Assembly (NCBI GenBank): GCA_021324945.1
Contig: JAJPID010000015.1
Coordinates: 1 to 35,564, forward strand
From: Lysobacterales bacterium
GTDB lineage: Bacteria > Pseudomonadota > Gammaproteobacteria > Xanthomonadales > Rhodanobacteraceae
Length of the DNA: 35,564 bases
Reading direction: 5' to 3'
Notes under the pieces: generated by a model
Told to the model about the DNA's origin: nothing
Seen by the model: only the letters and a program-made list of their open reading frames with translations
Databases searched by the model: none
Translations under genes and position numbers: made by a program
Shown here: piece after piece, positions 1-7,759 of the stretch
How the letters are laid out: each line of letters opens with the position of its first letter
Position numbering within the stretch: the stretch's first letter is position 1

Positions 1-27
1 GAGTTCAGGAAAGACTCGTCCAGAGCC
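1..27 (-). CDS. Possible start of a downstream gene (partial)
   Basis: On the minus strand an ATG at position 27 lies five bases after the stop codon of the molybdoprotein gene and stays open to the window edge, giving only MALDESFLN. The tight spacing would fit a next gene in the same operon, but nine residues cannot identify it and no clear ribosome binding site is seen. It may equally be chance. Confidence 0.2.
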
Positions 28-32
28 ATCAG

Positions 33-803
33 TCAGATTCCCGCATACCACTCATATCCCTGATCTTCCCAGTAACCGCCGTTGCCGTCGCCGATGTCGT
101 CGAGCGAGTCAGTGAGTTCGATCGAAGAGATGTATTTCGCCTGCTTGTAGCCGAGCTGGCGCTCGATGCGCGCGCGCAGCGGCGCGCCGTTTTGGATCGG
201 CAGCGGCTGGTCATTCAATTCATAGGCCAGCAGTGTTTGCGGGTGGTATGCATCATCGAAGCCGATGCTCTCGTAGTACGGCGTGCCGCCCTCCAGGCCG
301 CCGTCGTCCATGCGGTCGAAGCAGTGGAACACCACGTAACGCGCATCGCCACGAGGTTTTGCGAGTTCCAGCACGCGCGACAATTGCACGCCTTTCCATT
401 TGCCGATCACGCTCCAGCCTTCCACACAATCATGGCGCGTGATCTGGGTGCGCGAAGGCAGTGCGCGCAATTGTTCCAGCGAGAACGACAGCGGATGCGC
501 GACCAGGCCACCGACCGTCAAACGGTAATCGATAAAATTGTTCTCAACCAACGCGCGATATTCGCTCGTCTGCGGATTGGTGCTGCCGTTGGCGCGGAAC
601 ACCGGCGAAATGTCGGCTTCCGTGTATTCGCGCGCCAACGCGCCGCGCGTCAGCGCGCGCTGCACCGCGTGTGAGAGCGTTTCGGCCTGGCCGAGCACCT
701 TCGGCGCCCATTCGGTCTGCGACAACTGATCGCAGCCGGCCAGCAGGCCCGCACCGGCCGCGGCCAGCACGTTACGCAGAAAGCGGCGGCGGTCAGTGCT
801 CAT
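33..803 (-). CDS. Tat-exported molybdopterin-dependent oxidoreductase, sulfite-oxidase fold
   Basis: The protein has 256 residues. It opens with a twin-arginine signal (DRRRFLRN) and a hydrophobic stretch ending in LLAGC, a possible lipobox with Cys24, so it is probably exported folded and perhaps lipid-anchored. The stretch RHDCVEGW (Cys126) resembles the molybdenum-ligating cysteine region of the sulfite oxidase/YedY (MsrP) superfamily, and the rest fits that single-domain fold. The start codon overlaps the end of the upstream cytochrome b gene by 11 bases, so the two are translationally coupled and probably form one complex: a periplasmic molybdenum subunit fed or drained by a membrane haem protein. 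The substrate is unknown; sulfite, a sulfoxide or another small oxyanion are all possible. The family call is firm, the substrate is not. Confidence 0.85.
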   Translation of the reverse strand: MSTDRRRFLRNVLAAAGAGLLAGCDQLSQTEWAPKVLGQAETLSHAVQRALTRGALAREYTEADISPVFRANGSTNPQTSEYRALVENNFIDYRLTVGGLVAHPLSFSLEQLRALPSRTQITRHDCVEGWSVIGKWKGVQLSRVLELAKPRGDARYVVFHCFDRMDDGGLEGGTPYYESIGFDDAYHPQTLLAYELNDQPLPIQNGAPLRARIERQLGYKQAKYISSIELTDSLDDIGDGNGGYWEDQGYEWYAGI

Positions 804-1671
804 CGTCGTTTTCGTCGATCACGAAGCGTCCGGTGATGATCGAGCGCAATTCGTTGCCTGCACCGCTCACCAGCACCTCGAAGATGTGGATGATGAAAAA
901 CGCCACGAACGCCCATGCCAGAATGAAATGGATCGTACGTGCGGATTGCCGGCCGCCAACCAGATCCACCAGCCAGCCCAGCACCGAATCCATGCGCGGC
1001 GACATTGCCAGCCCCATCAGCACGATCAACGGCCCGAAACCGAAGATCACGATCAGATAGGCCAGTTTCTGCAAGACGTTGTAGCGCGCGGCTGCCTCGC
1101 CCCTTGGATGACGCAGCAAAGCATGATCGACGATCGAGCGGCCGATGCCGCGCCAGTCGGTTTTGGTCGGCGCCAGATCATCGCGGAAGTGGCGGCCGAT
1201 CAACGCATACGCGGCGAAGCAGACGCCGTTGATCACGAACAGCCACGCGAAAAAGAAATGCCAGCGGCGTCCCATCGACAGCCATTGCGGGCCGGGAATG
1301 GTCATCCACGACGGGAAGCCGCGCATCATCTGCCGTCCGTCCGTGCTGGAGAGGCCGAACACGCCGGTCGTGTCGAACGTGTGCGAGCCGAGCATGGTGA
1401 CGCCGCGCCATTGCCCGTGCGCGTCCTGCCGCGCGCCCATCGCGAACAGCGGCTTGTCGAATGTCGACTTCTGGCCCCAGTACAGCGCCGGATGCGCGTT
1501 GAAGATTTGCAGACCGCTGCCCAACAGCACCAGCAAACAAATTGCGTTGATCCAGTGCATGATCCGCACCGGCAGGCGGTGGCGATAGATCACGCGCACG
1601 CGGTCGCTGACGCGCGGCGGCGGGCGGATGCCGCCCTGCGCGTCGTCCAACGTTGCGATGTCGTCTGCCAT
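793..1671 (-). CDS. Cytochrome b561-type membrane subunit
   Basis: This 292-residue integral membrane protein has a cytosolic N-terminus and about four membrane segments (near residues 35-55, 140-165, 195-220 and 242-265). Histidines at segment ends (HW at 39, WHFFFAW, TIHFILAW, FIIHIFEV) are candidate haem b ligands. It resembles the cytochrome b561 / thiosulfate reductase cytochrome b group that passes electrons between the quinone pool and a periplasmic enzyme. A large loop between the first and second segments (about residues 60-135) includes a Trp/Gly-rich region common in subunits paired with molybdoproteins. Its last codons overlap the start of the molybdopterin gene, which is the strongest evidence for its partner. 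It starts with ATG at 1671. Confidence 0.85.
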   Translation of the reverse strand: MADDIATLDDAQGGIRPPPRVSDRVRVIYRHRLPVRIMHWINAICLLVLLGSGLQIFNAHPALYWGQKSTFDKPLFAMGARQDAHGQWRGVTMLGSHTFDTTGVFGLSSTDGRQMMRGFPSWMTIPGPQWLSMGRRWHFFFAWLFVINGVCFAAYALIGRHFRDDLAPTKTDWRGIGRSIVDHALLRHPRGEAAARYNVLQKLAYLIVIFGFGPLIVLMGLAMSPRMDSVLGWLVDLVGGRQSARTIHFILAWAFVAFFIIHIFEVLVSGAGNELRSIITGRFVIDENDDEH

Positions 1672-1731
1672 CTGGATCGAGTGTCCCAGCTTTAGCCAGC
1701 TTACTCCGAAAGCAGACCGGACGGCCGCAGC

Positions 1732-1759
1732 TTTGCTTGCGAACCGCCTGTCCTAAAAT
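1732..1759 (+). promoter_or_regulatory. Candidate sigma70 promoter of the SDR gene
   Basis: A TAAAAT -10 box (1754-1759) lies about 16 bases after a TTTGCT -35-like box (1732-1737). Transcription would begin near 1767, leaving a leader of about 20 bases that contains the purine-rich GGAGAG ahead of ATG 1787. The -35 is weak, so this is only plausible. Confidence 0.4.
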
Positions 1760-1786
1760 GGCTCCTTCGCCGCGGCGGAGAGTGCC

Positions 1787-2476
1787 ATGCAACTGAAGGA
1801 CAAGCGCATCATCATCACCGGCGCGTTCGGTGCGCTGGGCAGCGCGGTCGTGCTGGCGGCTTTGCAAGCCGGCGCGAAAGTCGCTGCGATCGATCGCGCC
1901 GATGTGCCGCCGGCGGGCGGTGATCTCGGCAATGCACACCGTTTCGGAGGCGTGGATTTGTCCGATGCGGCTTCGGCAAAACAAACGATCGATGAAGCCT
2001 CCCGCGCGCTGGGTGGGTTGGATGCGCTGGTCAATATCGCCGGCACGTTCCGGTGGGAAACCGTCGCGGACGGGAAACTGGAAACTTGGGATTTCCTCTA
2101 CGACATCAACCTGCGCACGGCGGTGGCGGCGTCACAGGCCGCGCTGTCGCATTTGCATGCGGGTGGCCGCATCGTCAACATCGGCGCGCTGTCCGCATTG
2201 AAGGCCGGCGCCGGCGTAGGCGCGTACACCGCCTCCAAAGCCGGCGTGATGCGCTTCACTGAAGCGCTGGCGGAAGAGTTGAAGCCGCGAGACATCACCG
2301 TCAACGCCGTGCTGCCATCGACCATCGACACGCCCGCCAATCGCGCCGACATGCCGAAGGCCGATTTCGACAAATGGATCAAGCCGGAGCAACTCGCCGA
2401 CGTGATCCTGTTCCTGATTTCCGATCAGGCGTCGGCGATCACCGGCGCGCTGATTCCGGTGGTGGGGCGGGTTTGA
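1787..2476 (+). CDS. Short-chain dehydrogenase/reductase (SDR)
   Basis: A 229-residue classical SDR. The cofactor-binding motif TGAFGALG (residues 11-18) opens the Rossmann fold, NIAG (83-86) is the usual NNAG variant, and the catalytic set Asn108, Ser136, Tyr147 and Lys151 (YTASK) is complete, so it should be an active NAD(P)-dependent oxidoreductase. Its length is at the short end for the family. The substrate cannot be read from the sequence. The start ATG is preceded by GGAGAG. It is followed after 49 bases by a MerR/TipAS regulator with its own promoter, which may or may not control it. Confidence 0.88.
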   Translation: MQLKDKRIIITGAFGALGSAVVLAALQAGAKVAAIDRADVPPAGGDLGNAHRFGGVDLSDAASAKQTIDEASRALGGLDALVNIAGTFRWETVADGKLETWDFLYDINLRTAVAASQAALSHLHAGGRIVNIGALSALKAGAGVGAYTASKAGVMRFTEALAEELKPRDITVNAVLPSTIDTPANRADMPKADFDKWIKPEQLADVILFLISDQASAITGALIPVVGRV

Positions 2477-2486
2477 ACGCGAGCGC

Positions 2487-2517
2487 TTGACCTTGCCCCA
2501 AGGGCAAGCCGCAACAT
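2487..2517 (+). promoter_or_regulatory. MerR-type operator/promoter with dyad in a 19-bp spacer
   Basis: A TTGACC -35 box (2487-2492) is separated by 19 bases from a CAACAT -10-like box (2512-2517). The spacer holds a perfect dyad, CTTGCCC (2492-2498), CAA, GGGCAAG (2502-2508). An over-long 19-20 bp spacer with a central dyad is the hallmark of promoters untwisted by MerR-family activators. It sits immediately upstream of a MerR-family gene, so autoregulation is the natural reading. The predicted start site (about 2524) is almost at ATG 2526. The -10 box is poor on its own, as expected for an activator-dependent promoter. Confidence 0.65.
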
Positions 2518-2525
2518 CGCCGCCG

Positions 2526-3329
2526 ATGTCGAATGCACCCGCGAAGCTGTTGCGCATCGGTGAACTGGTCCGCCGCTCGGGCCTGAGCGCCAAGGCGCTG
2601 CGGTTGTACGAAGCGCGCGGTCTGCTGAAACCCGACGCGCATTCGGCCAGCGGCTACCGACTGTACGGCGCGAAGGCGCTGGCGCGGCTGTCGGAAATAA
2701 CTGTGCTGAAGCGCGCGGGTTTCACGCTGGCCGAAATCGGCGCGCTACTGCAACGCAAGGGTTCCGCGGTGGCGCTCGTGGAGGCGCGCATCGTTGCGTT
2801 GCGTCGCGAAGTGCAGTCGCGGTCACGTGCGCTTACCGCGCTGGAACGCGCGTGGCGCGGGCTGGATTCGACGTCCCACGACATCGATCGGCTACTGGAG
2901 AACATCAAGATGAGCGAGAAACTGGACATGCGTTTCAGCCAGGCGGAAATCGCCGAGTTCAAGCGCCGCGCGGAAATCCTGGGCAAGCACTTTACCGAGG
3001 AAGAGCGCGAGCAGATTCGCAAGCGTGCCGAACAAACGGGCGATGAGGGCATGCGGCAGGCGCAGGAGGAGTGGCCGCGGTTGATCGCGTCCGTGCGCGC
3101 GGCGATGGACGCCGGCAAACCCGCGACCGATCCGGAAGTGCTGGAAATGGGTCGCCGCTGGCACGCGCTGGTCAATGCCTTCACCGGCGGCGACGCCAAC
3201 ATCGCACGCAAGTTGAAATCCGCTTACGACGACAATCCGCAGATCATGGCCGCGCAGGGCATGGATCCGAAGATGTTTCTCTACATCCGCGAGGCGATGC
3301 GGGCGGCGGGATTGAAGCTGCCGGGCTGA
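2526..3329 (+). CDS. MerR-family regulator with TipAS-type effector domain
   Basis: This 267-residue regulator begins with a MerR winged helix-turn-helix (LLRIGELVRRSGLSAKALRLYE, then the typical GYRLY wing), followed by the dimerisation coiled coil (about 80-120) and a C-terminal helical domain with FTEEEREQIRKRAE and a long all-helical tail. The tail resembles the TipAS ligand-binding domain found in multidrug-responsive activators such as TipAL. It probably senses a small hydrophobic or antibiotic-like molecule and activates transcription. I chose ATG 2526 because it begins just before the DNA-binding domain; an upstream TTG at 2487 is in frame but overlaps the promoter. There is no clear Shine-Dalgarno sequence. 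Likely targets are itself and perhaps the adjacent SDR. Confidence 0.85.
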   Translation: MSNAPAKLLRIGELVRRSGLSAKALRLYEARGLLKPDAHSASGYRLYGAKALARLSEITVLKRAGFTLAEIGALLQRKGSAVALVEARIVALRREVQSRSRALTALERAWRGLDSTSHDIDRLLENIKMSEKLDMRFSQAEIAEFKRRAEILGKHFTEEEREQIRKRAEQTGDEGMRQAQEEWPRLIASVRAAMDAGKPATDPEVLEMGRRWHALVNAFTGGDANIARKLKSAYDDNPQIMAAQGMDPKMFLYIREAMRAAGLKLPG

Positions 3330-3336
3330 TGCGACC

Positions 3337-3366
3337 ATGCCGCGTGTGTTCACACCCACGCGGCAT
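3337..3366. terminator. Hairpin between convergent genes
   Basis: A perfect 10-bp stem, ATGCCGCGTG (3337-3346) with CACGCGGCAT (3357-3366), fills the gap between the convergent MerR and S9 peptidase genes. There is no proper T-tract, so it may be a bidirectional stabilising structure more than a classic intrinsic terminator. A 12-bp palindrome TGACCGCGGTCA (3375-3386) follows and overlaps the peptidase stop codon. Confidence 0.55.
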
Positions 3367-3383
3367 TTCAGCACTGACCGCGG

Positions 3384-5879
3384 TCAATTGCGCCGTTCCG
3401 CTCCGTTATCCGGGTTCACATACATCGAAAACAGCTCGTGGATGCGCCGGTATTCGTCGTACCAGTCGTCGGCGTGCTTGAAGTCGTGCCGCTCCATCGG
3501 ATACAGCGACATCCAGAAGTTGTCCTTGTGCAGTTCGATGAAGCGTTGATAAAGACGGATCGAATCGCCCGGCATCACGTTGTCGTCGATGAGACCGTGG
3601 TTGATCAGCAGCGGATCGCGCAGGTTCTGTGCGTATTCGATCGGCGATGAAGTCTTGTACGCCTGCGGATCGATCTGCGGATCGTTCAAGATATCGGAGG
3701 TGTAATCGTCGTTGTAGCTGGTCCAGTCCGACGGCGGACGCTGCGCCGCGCCGGCTGCGAATTCGCCCGGCGCGCGCAGCAGCGCCATCTCGGTCATGAA
3801 GCCGCCGTATGAACCGCCGTAGATGCCCACGTGTTTCGGATCGACCGCGTGGTTCTTCACCAGCCACGCCTTGCCGTCCAGCAGGTCTTCCAGCTCGGGA
3901 TGACCCATGTTGCGGTAGATCGCATCACGCCAGTCGCGCCCGTAACCGGCGCTGGCGCGGTAATCCATGTCCAGCACCACGTAGCCTTCCTGCAGCAGCA
4001 GGTTGTTGAACATCTGTTCGCGGAAGTAATACGACCAGCCCTTGGTGACGTCCTGCAGATAACCCGCGCCGTGTACGAACAACACGGCGGGATGCGAATG
4101 TGACGTGTCGTAATTCCCGGGTTCGTAATACTTCGCCCAGATGCCGAAATGGCCGTGGCTGCTCGGCACTTGCACGAATTGCGGTTCGATCCAGTGCATC
4201 GCCTTGTACTGCGGCGTGCGCGTGTCGGTGAGGTCGCGCGCATTGGAACCGTCGCTGTTCACCACCGCCAGTTGCGGCGGAATGTAGGCTGACGAGTGCA
4301 ATGCCGCGATCTTCGAACCATCCGGCGACAGCGCGAAGGGCGCGCTGCATTCGAAACACCCCAGGCCCTGATAATGCGTGACGCGCTGCATCCCTCCGCC
4401 CGATGCCGGCACGCGATAGACGTCGTAGGCGTAGGGGGCTTCCTTGTTGGCCAGCACATAGAACCACTTCCCGTCGGGCGAGACGACCGGGTCGGAAACT
4501 TCGTAACCAGTTCCAGTCAGAGCGCGCGCCTGGCCGTCCAGCGGTTTCACGTATAACTGCGACCAGCCGCTGGCTTCGGAATCGAACCACAACGTGCGGC
4601 CATCCGGGAGCCAACCCAGTTCGTTGAAGCTCCAGTTGATCCAGGCCGGATCGGTGAGGCGATTCTGTGTCACCAGCTTGTGTGCGGTGAAATCGACCGT
4701 CGCGATCCAGCGGTCCTTGTGATCGTGCGCGACCAGTTCGATCGCGGCGTTGCCGCCGTCATCGCTCCATACGATCGCAGGGCCGTAGGAATCACCCAAC
4801 GGAATGTAGTTCACCGACAGCGGTCGCGTCTTGGGCGCTTCCAGCGCCTTGGCCTCATCGTCGTGGCCTTCCTGCTTCAGTTGCGCGATGCGCTTGTCGC
4901 GCAATGTTTTCAGCGGATCGTCGTGGATGCCCGGCAGATCGTCCGTGCTCAGCGGATATTGCTTGTGCGTGCGCAAATCCAACAGCAGCAGCGATTGCGG
5001 CCCGGGCGGGTTGCGACCGACATAGGTGCGCGCCTTTTCGGCTTCGGGATAACCCGAACCGCTGACATAATGGGTCACGGTCGGCGTGCGGCCGTCCTGA
5101 TACGACTTCGGAACGGTCACCACCAGTAACCAGCGCGCATCGGGCGAGAGCGAAGTCGCCGTCACCTTCACCTTGTCGCCGAGGTAGAACGGCGCGGCTC
5201 CGCGTTCGGGATTCTCCGAACGCAATTGTTCGCTGCGCTCGCGTTCGGCCTGCTTGTCGTCGCGCTCTTGTCGCAAGGTGGAGAACAGATCGAGTTGCAG
5301 CCGTTCGAGCTGATCGGGTTTCTTGTCGTCAGGGTCGTCTTCGGTCTTCAGCGTCGCCGCCGGCGCAACTACGCCCGTCGTGGCACTCCACACCTGCCAG
5401 GCGTCGTCTTCGCGCCAGCTTAAGAGCGTGCCGTCGGCAGAGAATTGCAAACCCGAGCGTTGGGCGTCGCTGCGGGTGAGTTGGCGCGTGGCGCCGCTGG
5501 AAATTTCCCGCACGTAGACATCGCCGTGGCGCAGAAACGCGGCGCGGTCGTGCGCGCGATCGAATACCGCAGGGCCATCGGCCTGCGCCAGTTGCGCATC
5601 GTCCAGTTTCACCGGCGTGCCGCCGTTGGTGTCCACGCGATACAAATCGCGCAGCGGACTGCCGTTGCGCTTCAGCTTGAAATAGATGCTGCCGCTGTCG
5701 ACGCTCCAGTAGGCGTCCTCGACCGAGGGACCGATCCAGTCCGGATCCGCCATGATTTGTTTCAGCGTGATCGGACCGGACGACGCAGTCGAAAGAGTCG
5801 ATGAGGACTGCGCGAACGTGGCGGGCGCGGCGCCAAAGATCAGCGCGACGGCCGAAGCGGCCAGGGCGGTGCGGCGCAT
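3384..5879 (-). CDS. Secreted S9-family (prolyl oligopeptidase/DPP IV-like) peptidase
   Basis: An 831-residue exported serine peptidase. The N-terminus from ATG 5879 (MRRTALAASAVALIFG, then ATFAQ) is a good Sec signal peptide; an in-frame start at 5915 would spoil it. The N-terminal half is a WD-like beta-propeller (repeated 'SPDG.W..' blades) with a charged insertion near residues 190-240. The C-terminal alpha/beta hydrolase has the nucleophile motif GGSYGG (Ser about 690), the acid in HGLIDDNV and the histidine in ERHDFKH, so the triad is complete. It probably cleaves peptides in the periplasm or outside the cell, preferring proline or another small residue; the exact specificity is not readable. 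It stands alone with its own promoter. Confidence 0.92.
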   Translation of the reverse strand: MRRTALAASAVALIFGAAPATFAQSSSTLSTASSGPITLKQIMADPDWIGPSVEDAYWSVDSGSIYFKLKRNGSPLRDLYRVDTNGGTPVKLDDAQLAQADGPAVFDRAHDRAAFLRHGDVYVREISSGATRQLTRSDAQRSGLQFSADGTLLSWREDDAWQVWSATTGVVAPAATLKTEDDPDDKKPDQLERLQLDLFSTLRQERDDKQAERERSEQLRSENPERGAAPFYLGDKVKVTATSLSPDARWLLVVTVPKSYQDGRTPTVTHYVSGSGYPEAEKARTYVGRNPPGPQSLLLLDLRTHKQYPLSTDDLPGIHDDPLKTLRDKRIAQLKQEGHDDEAKALEAPKTRPLSVNYIPLGDSYGPAIVWSDDGGNAAIELVAHDHKDRWIATVDFTAHKLVTQNRLTDPAWINWSFNELGWLPDGRTLWFDSEASGWSQLYVKPLDGQARALTGTGYEVSDPVVSPDGKWFYVLANKEAPYAYDVYRVPASGGGMQRVTHYQGLGCFECSAPFALSPDGSKIAALHSSAYIPPQLAVVNSDGSNARDLTDTRTPQYKAMHWIEPQFVQVPSSHGHFGIWAKYYEPGNYDTSHSHPAVLFVHGAGYLQDVTKGWSYYFREQMFNNLLLQEGYVVLDMDYRASAGYGRDWRDAIYRNMGHPELEDLLDGKAWLVKNHAVDPKHVGIYGGSYGGFMTEMALLRAPGEFAAGAAQRPPSDWTSYNDDYTSDILNDPQIDPQAYKTSSPIEYAQNLRDPLLINHGLIDDNVMPGDSIRLYQRFIELHKDNFWMSLYPMERHDFKHADDWYDEYRRIHELFSMYVNPDNGAERRN

Positions 5880-5910
5880 GGAAGGCTCCGTGCGAGGTTG
5901 CAAAACGCGC

Positions 5911-5938
5911 AGCATAGCGAGTCGCGCCCGCGCTGCAA
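5911..5938 (-). promoter_or_regulatory. Candidate sigma70 promoter of the S9 peptidase gene
   Basis: On the minus strand TTGCAG (5938-5933) and TATGCT (5916-5911) are 16 bases apart, about 32 bases before the peptidase ATG. Both boxes match the consensus fairly well. Confidence 0.5.
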
Positions 5939-5964
5939 TGGCCGGAAGTCGTGCCTGCGAACAA

Positions 5965-6024
5965 ACGGGAGACGGAAGATGAGAAGGCGATGTTAGGCTT
6001 CTGTCTTCCTTTTCCGTCTCTCAT
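5965..6024. repeat. Palindromic repeat, GAGACGG family, at the esterase start
   Basis: ACGGGAGACGGAAG on the left is mirrored imperfectly by CTTCCTTTTCCGTCTC on the right, giving an inverted repeat around a short centre (about 5990-5997). The same GGGAGACG / CGTCTCCC arms delimit the copy inside soeB (12162-12250). The right arm ends only four bases before ATG 6029 of the esterase. Confidence 0.6.
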
Positions 6025-6028
6025 CCTC

Positions 6029-6691
6029 ATGCTCGAAACTCTCGAACGCGAAACCGGCGCCAATCCCGCGTACAGCATTATCGTGTTGCACGGGCTCGGC
6101 GCCGACGGCAACGACTTCGTTCCCATCGTGCCGCAATTGCTGCGCAGCGACTGGCCGCCGCTGCGTTTCGTGTTTCCGCATGCGCCGTTCCGCCCGGTGA
6201 CGGTCAACAACGGCATGCTGATGCGCGCCTGGTACGACATCAGCGGTTTCGATCTTGATCAAAAACAGGATGAAGCCGGCATCCGCGCATCGTGCGCGCA
6301 AGTGGAACAATTGCTCGAACGCGAAGCACAGCGCGGCGTGCCCGCTCACAACCTGATTCTCGCCGGCTTTTCGCAGGGTGGCGCGGTTGCGCTGGCGACC
6401 GGGTTGCGGCACGCACAGAAACTCGCCGGCGTGGTCGCGCTTTCGACCTATCTGCCGATCGCGCAGGTCGTCGCAGCCGAGCGCCATGGCGCCAACACAC
6501 AACTGCCGATCTTCATGGCGCATGGCACGTTCGATCCGGTGGTGCCGCTGATGCTTGGCGAGTTGTCGCGCGACCGTCTGCGCGCGTTCGGACATCCGCT
6601 GGAGTGGCACACGTACCCGATGGCGCACCAGGTGTGCCCGCACGAGATTCACGATCTGGCCGAATGGCTGTCGGCACGTTTCGCCGAATGA
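6029..6691 (+). CDS. Carboxylesterase/lysophospholipase, alpha/beta hydrolase
   Basis: A 220-residue hydrolase of the phospholipase/carboxylesterase (EstB-like) family. The HGLGADGNDF oxyanion region (21-30), GFSQGG nucleophile (Ser115), Asp169 in GTFDPVVP and His200 in MAHQVC form a complete catalytic set. It should hydrolyse short-chain esters or lysophospholipids in the cytoplasm. The family normally begins close to 'TLERETGANP', so ATG 6029 is favoured, yet it has no Shine-Dalgarno sequence. An in-frame ATG at 5990 follows AGAAGG two bases upstream and would add 13 residues encoded by the palindromic repeat. The true start is therefore uncertain. It ends 27 bases before the histidine kinase gene on the same strand. 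Confidence 0.9.
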   Translation: MLETLERETGANPAYSIIVLHGLGADGNDFVPIVPQLLRSDWPPLRFVFPHAPFRPVTVNNGMLMRAWYDISGFDLDQKQDEAGIRASCAQVEQLLEREAQRGVPAHNLILAGFSQGGAVALATGLRHAQKLAGVVALSTYLPIAQVVAAERHGANTQLPIFMAHGTFDPVVPLMLGELSRDRLRAFGHPLEWHTYPMAHQVCPHEIHDLAEWLSARFAE

Positions 6692-6718
6692 CGGCATACT
6701 GCGTGCGGGAGAGGGGGA

Positions 6719-7759
6719 ATGCCAGAGCGCGCCGAATCACGTGGAGAAATCGTGGCCCTGCCGCAATTCTGCGGCCTGCCGGCGGTGTTCGCGTTGATCG
6801 TGGTGTCCGAGCTGGTGGTGCTGATCGCAGCCCTGGTGCCGGATTCGGGCATGAGCTTCCGCAGCTTCACCACTGCGTCCGCCTTCGCGGTGTGGATCGC
6901 GCTGCTGTGCGCGTTGATGCTGTGCAAGCTCACGCCGCTGCTGCTGCGCTGGCCCCCGCGCACCGGCTACATGCTCGCTTGTTTCGCGCTGGTTGCCCTG
7001 GTGGCGTTGGTGAGCGCGCTGATTGCATGGTTGGATCATGCGCTCGGCACCGGCCTCACGCCGACATCCAGCGCGCGCTTCGTCCTGGGCAACGCGGCGT
7101 TGTCGGCGCTGCTCGGTGCGGCACTGCTGCGTTATCTGTATGTACTGGCCGAATGGCGCGCGCGGCTGGCGGCGGTGGCGCGGGCGCAATTCGAGGCGTT
7201 GCAGGCGCGCATCCGCCCGCATTTCCTGTTCAACAGCATGAACACCGTGGCCGCGCTGGTGCGCGTCGACCCCGCGGCCGCCGAGCGCACGGTGGAAGAT
7301 CTCACCGAATTGTTCCGCGCCGCGTTGGGTGCGGATCGCGGCACTCGCACACTGGGCGAGGAATTGGCCCTGGTCGACCGCTATCTCGCGATTGAACAAT
7401 TGCGTTTGGGCGAACGGTTGCGCGTGGAACGCGATCTCGTCGATCTGCCGCTCTCGCTGGAAGTGCCGCCGCTGCTGTTTCAACCGCTGGTGGAAAACGC
7501 CGTGTATCACGGCATCCAGCCGCTGCGCGAAGGCGGCGCGGTGCGCATCCGTGGCCATCGCGCCGATGGCGCGATTGAAATCGAAATCGACAATCCACTG
7601 CCGGAAGATGCGCCCACGCCTCGCAATGGCCACGCGCAAGAAAACGTGCGCCGCCGCATCGCCTATCATTTCGGCGCGCGCGCGGGGCTGGATGTTGCCG
7701 TCGAGAATGGCCGCTACGTCGTGCGCGTACGATTGCCCGATGAAAATCCTGATCGCTGA
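6719..7759 (+). CDS. algZ: LytS/AlgZ-type sensor histidine kinase
   Basis: A 346-residue membrane kinase with four N-terminal membrane segments (about 20-41, 50-72, 83-105, 118-142) and no separate sensor domain. The cytoplasmic part has the unorthodox H-box ARIRPHFLFNSMN (His168) and N-box PLVENAVYHG typical of the LytS/YehU/AlgZ (FimS) group, plus a C-terminal ATPase region lacking a strong G2 box. A good Shine-Dalgarno sequence (GGGAGAGGGGG) precedes ATG 6719. It overlaps the response-regulator gene by 20 bases, so the pair is co-translated. In pseudomonads and xanthomonads AlgZ/AlgR controls type IV pili, exopolysaccharide or virulence. The symbol is by homology and position next to algR-hemC; the local regulon is unknown. 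Confidence 0.85.
   Translation: MPERAESRGEIVALPQFCGLPAVFALIVVSELVVLIAALVPDSGMSFRSFTTASAFAVWIALLCALMLCKLTPLLLRWPPRTGYMLACFALVALVALVSALIAWLDHALGTGLTPTSSARFVLGNAALSALLGAALLRYLYVLAEWRARLAAVARAQFEALQARIRPHFLFNSMNTVAALVRVDPAAAERTVEDLTELFRAALGADRGTRTLGEELALVDRYLAIEQLRLGERLRVERDLVDLPLSLEVPPLLFQPLVENAVYHGIQPLREGGAVRIRGHRADGAIEIEIDNPLPEDAPTPRNGHAQENVRRRIAYHFGARAGLDVAVENGRYVVRVRLPDENPDR

Noticed and set aside
33-803. Canonical MsrP (YedY)
   Set aside because: The partner is a cytochrome b561-type protein, not the MsrQ type, and the possible lipobox is unusual for MsrP; only the superfamily is claimed.
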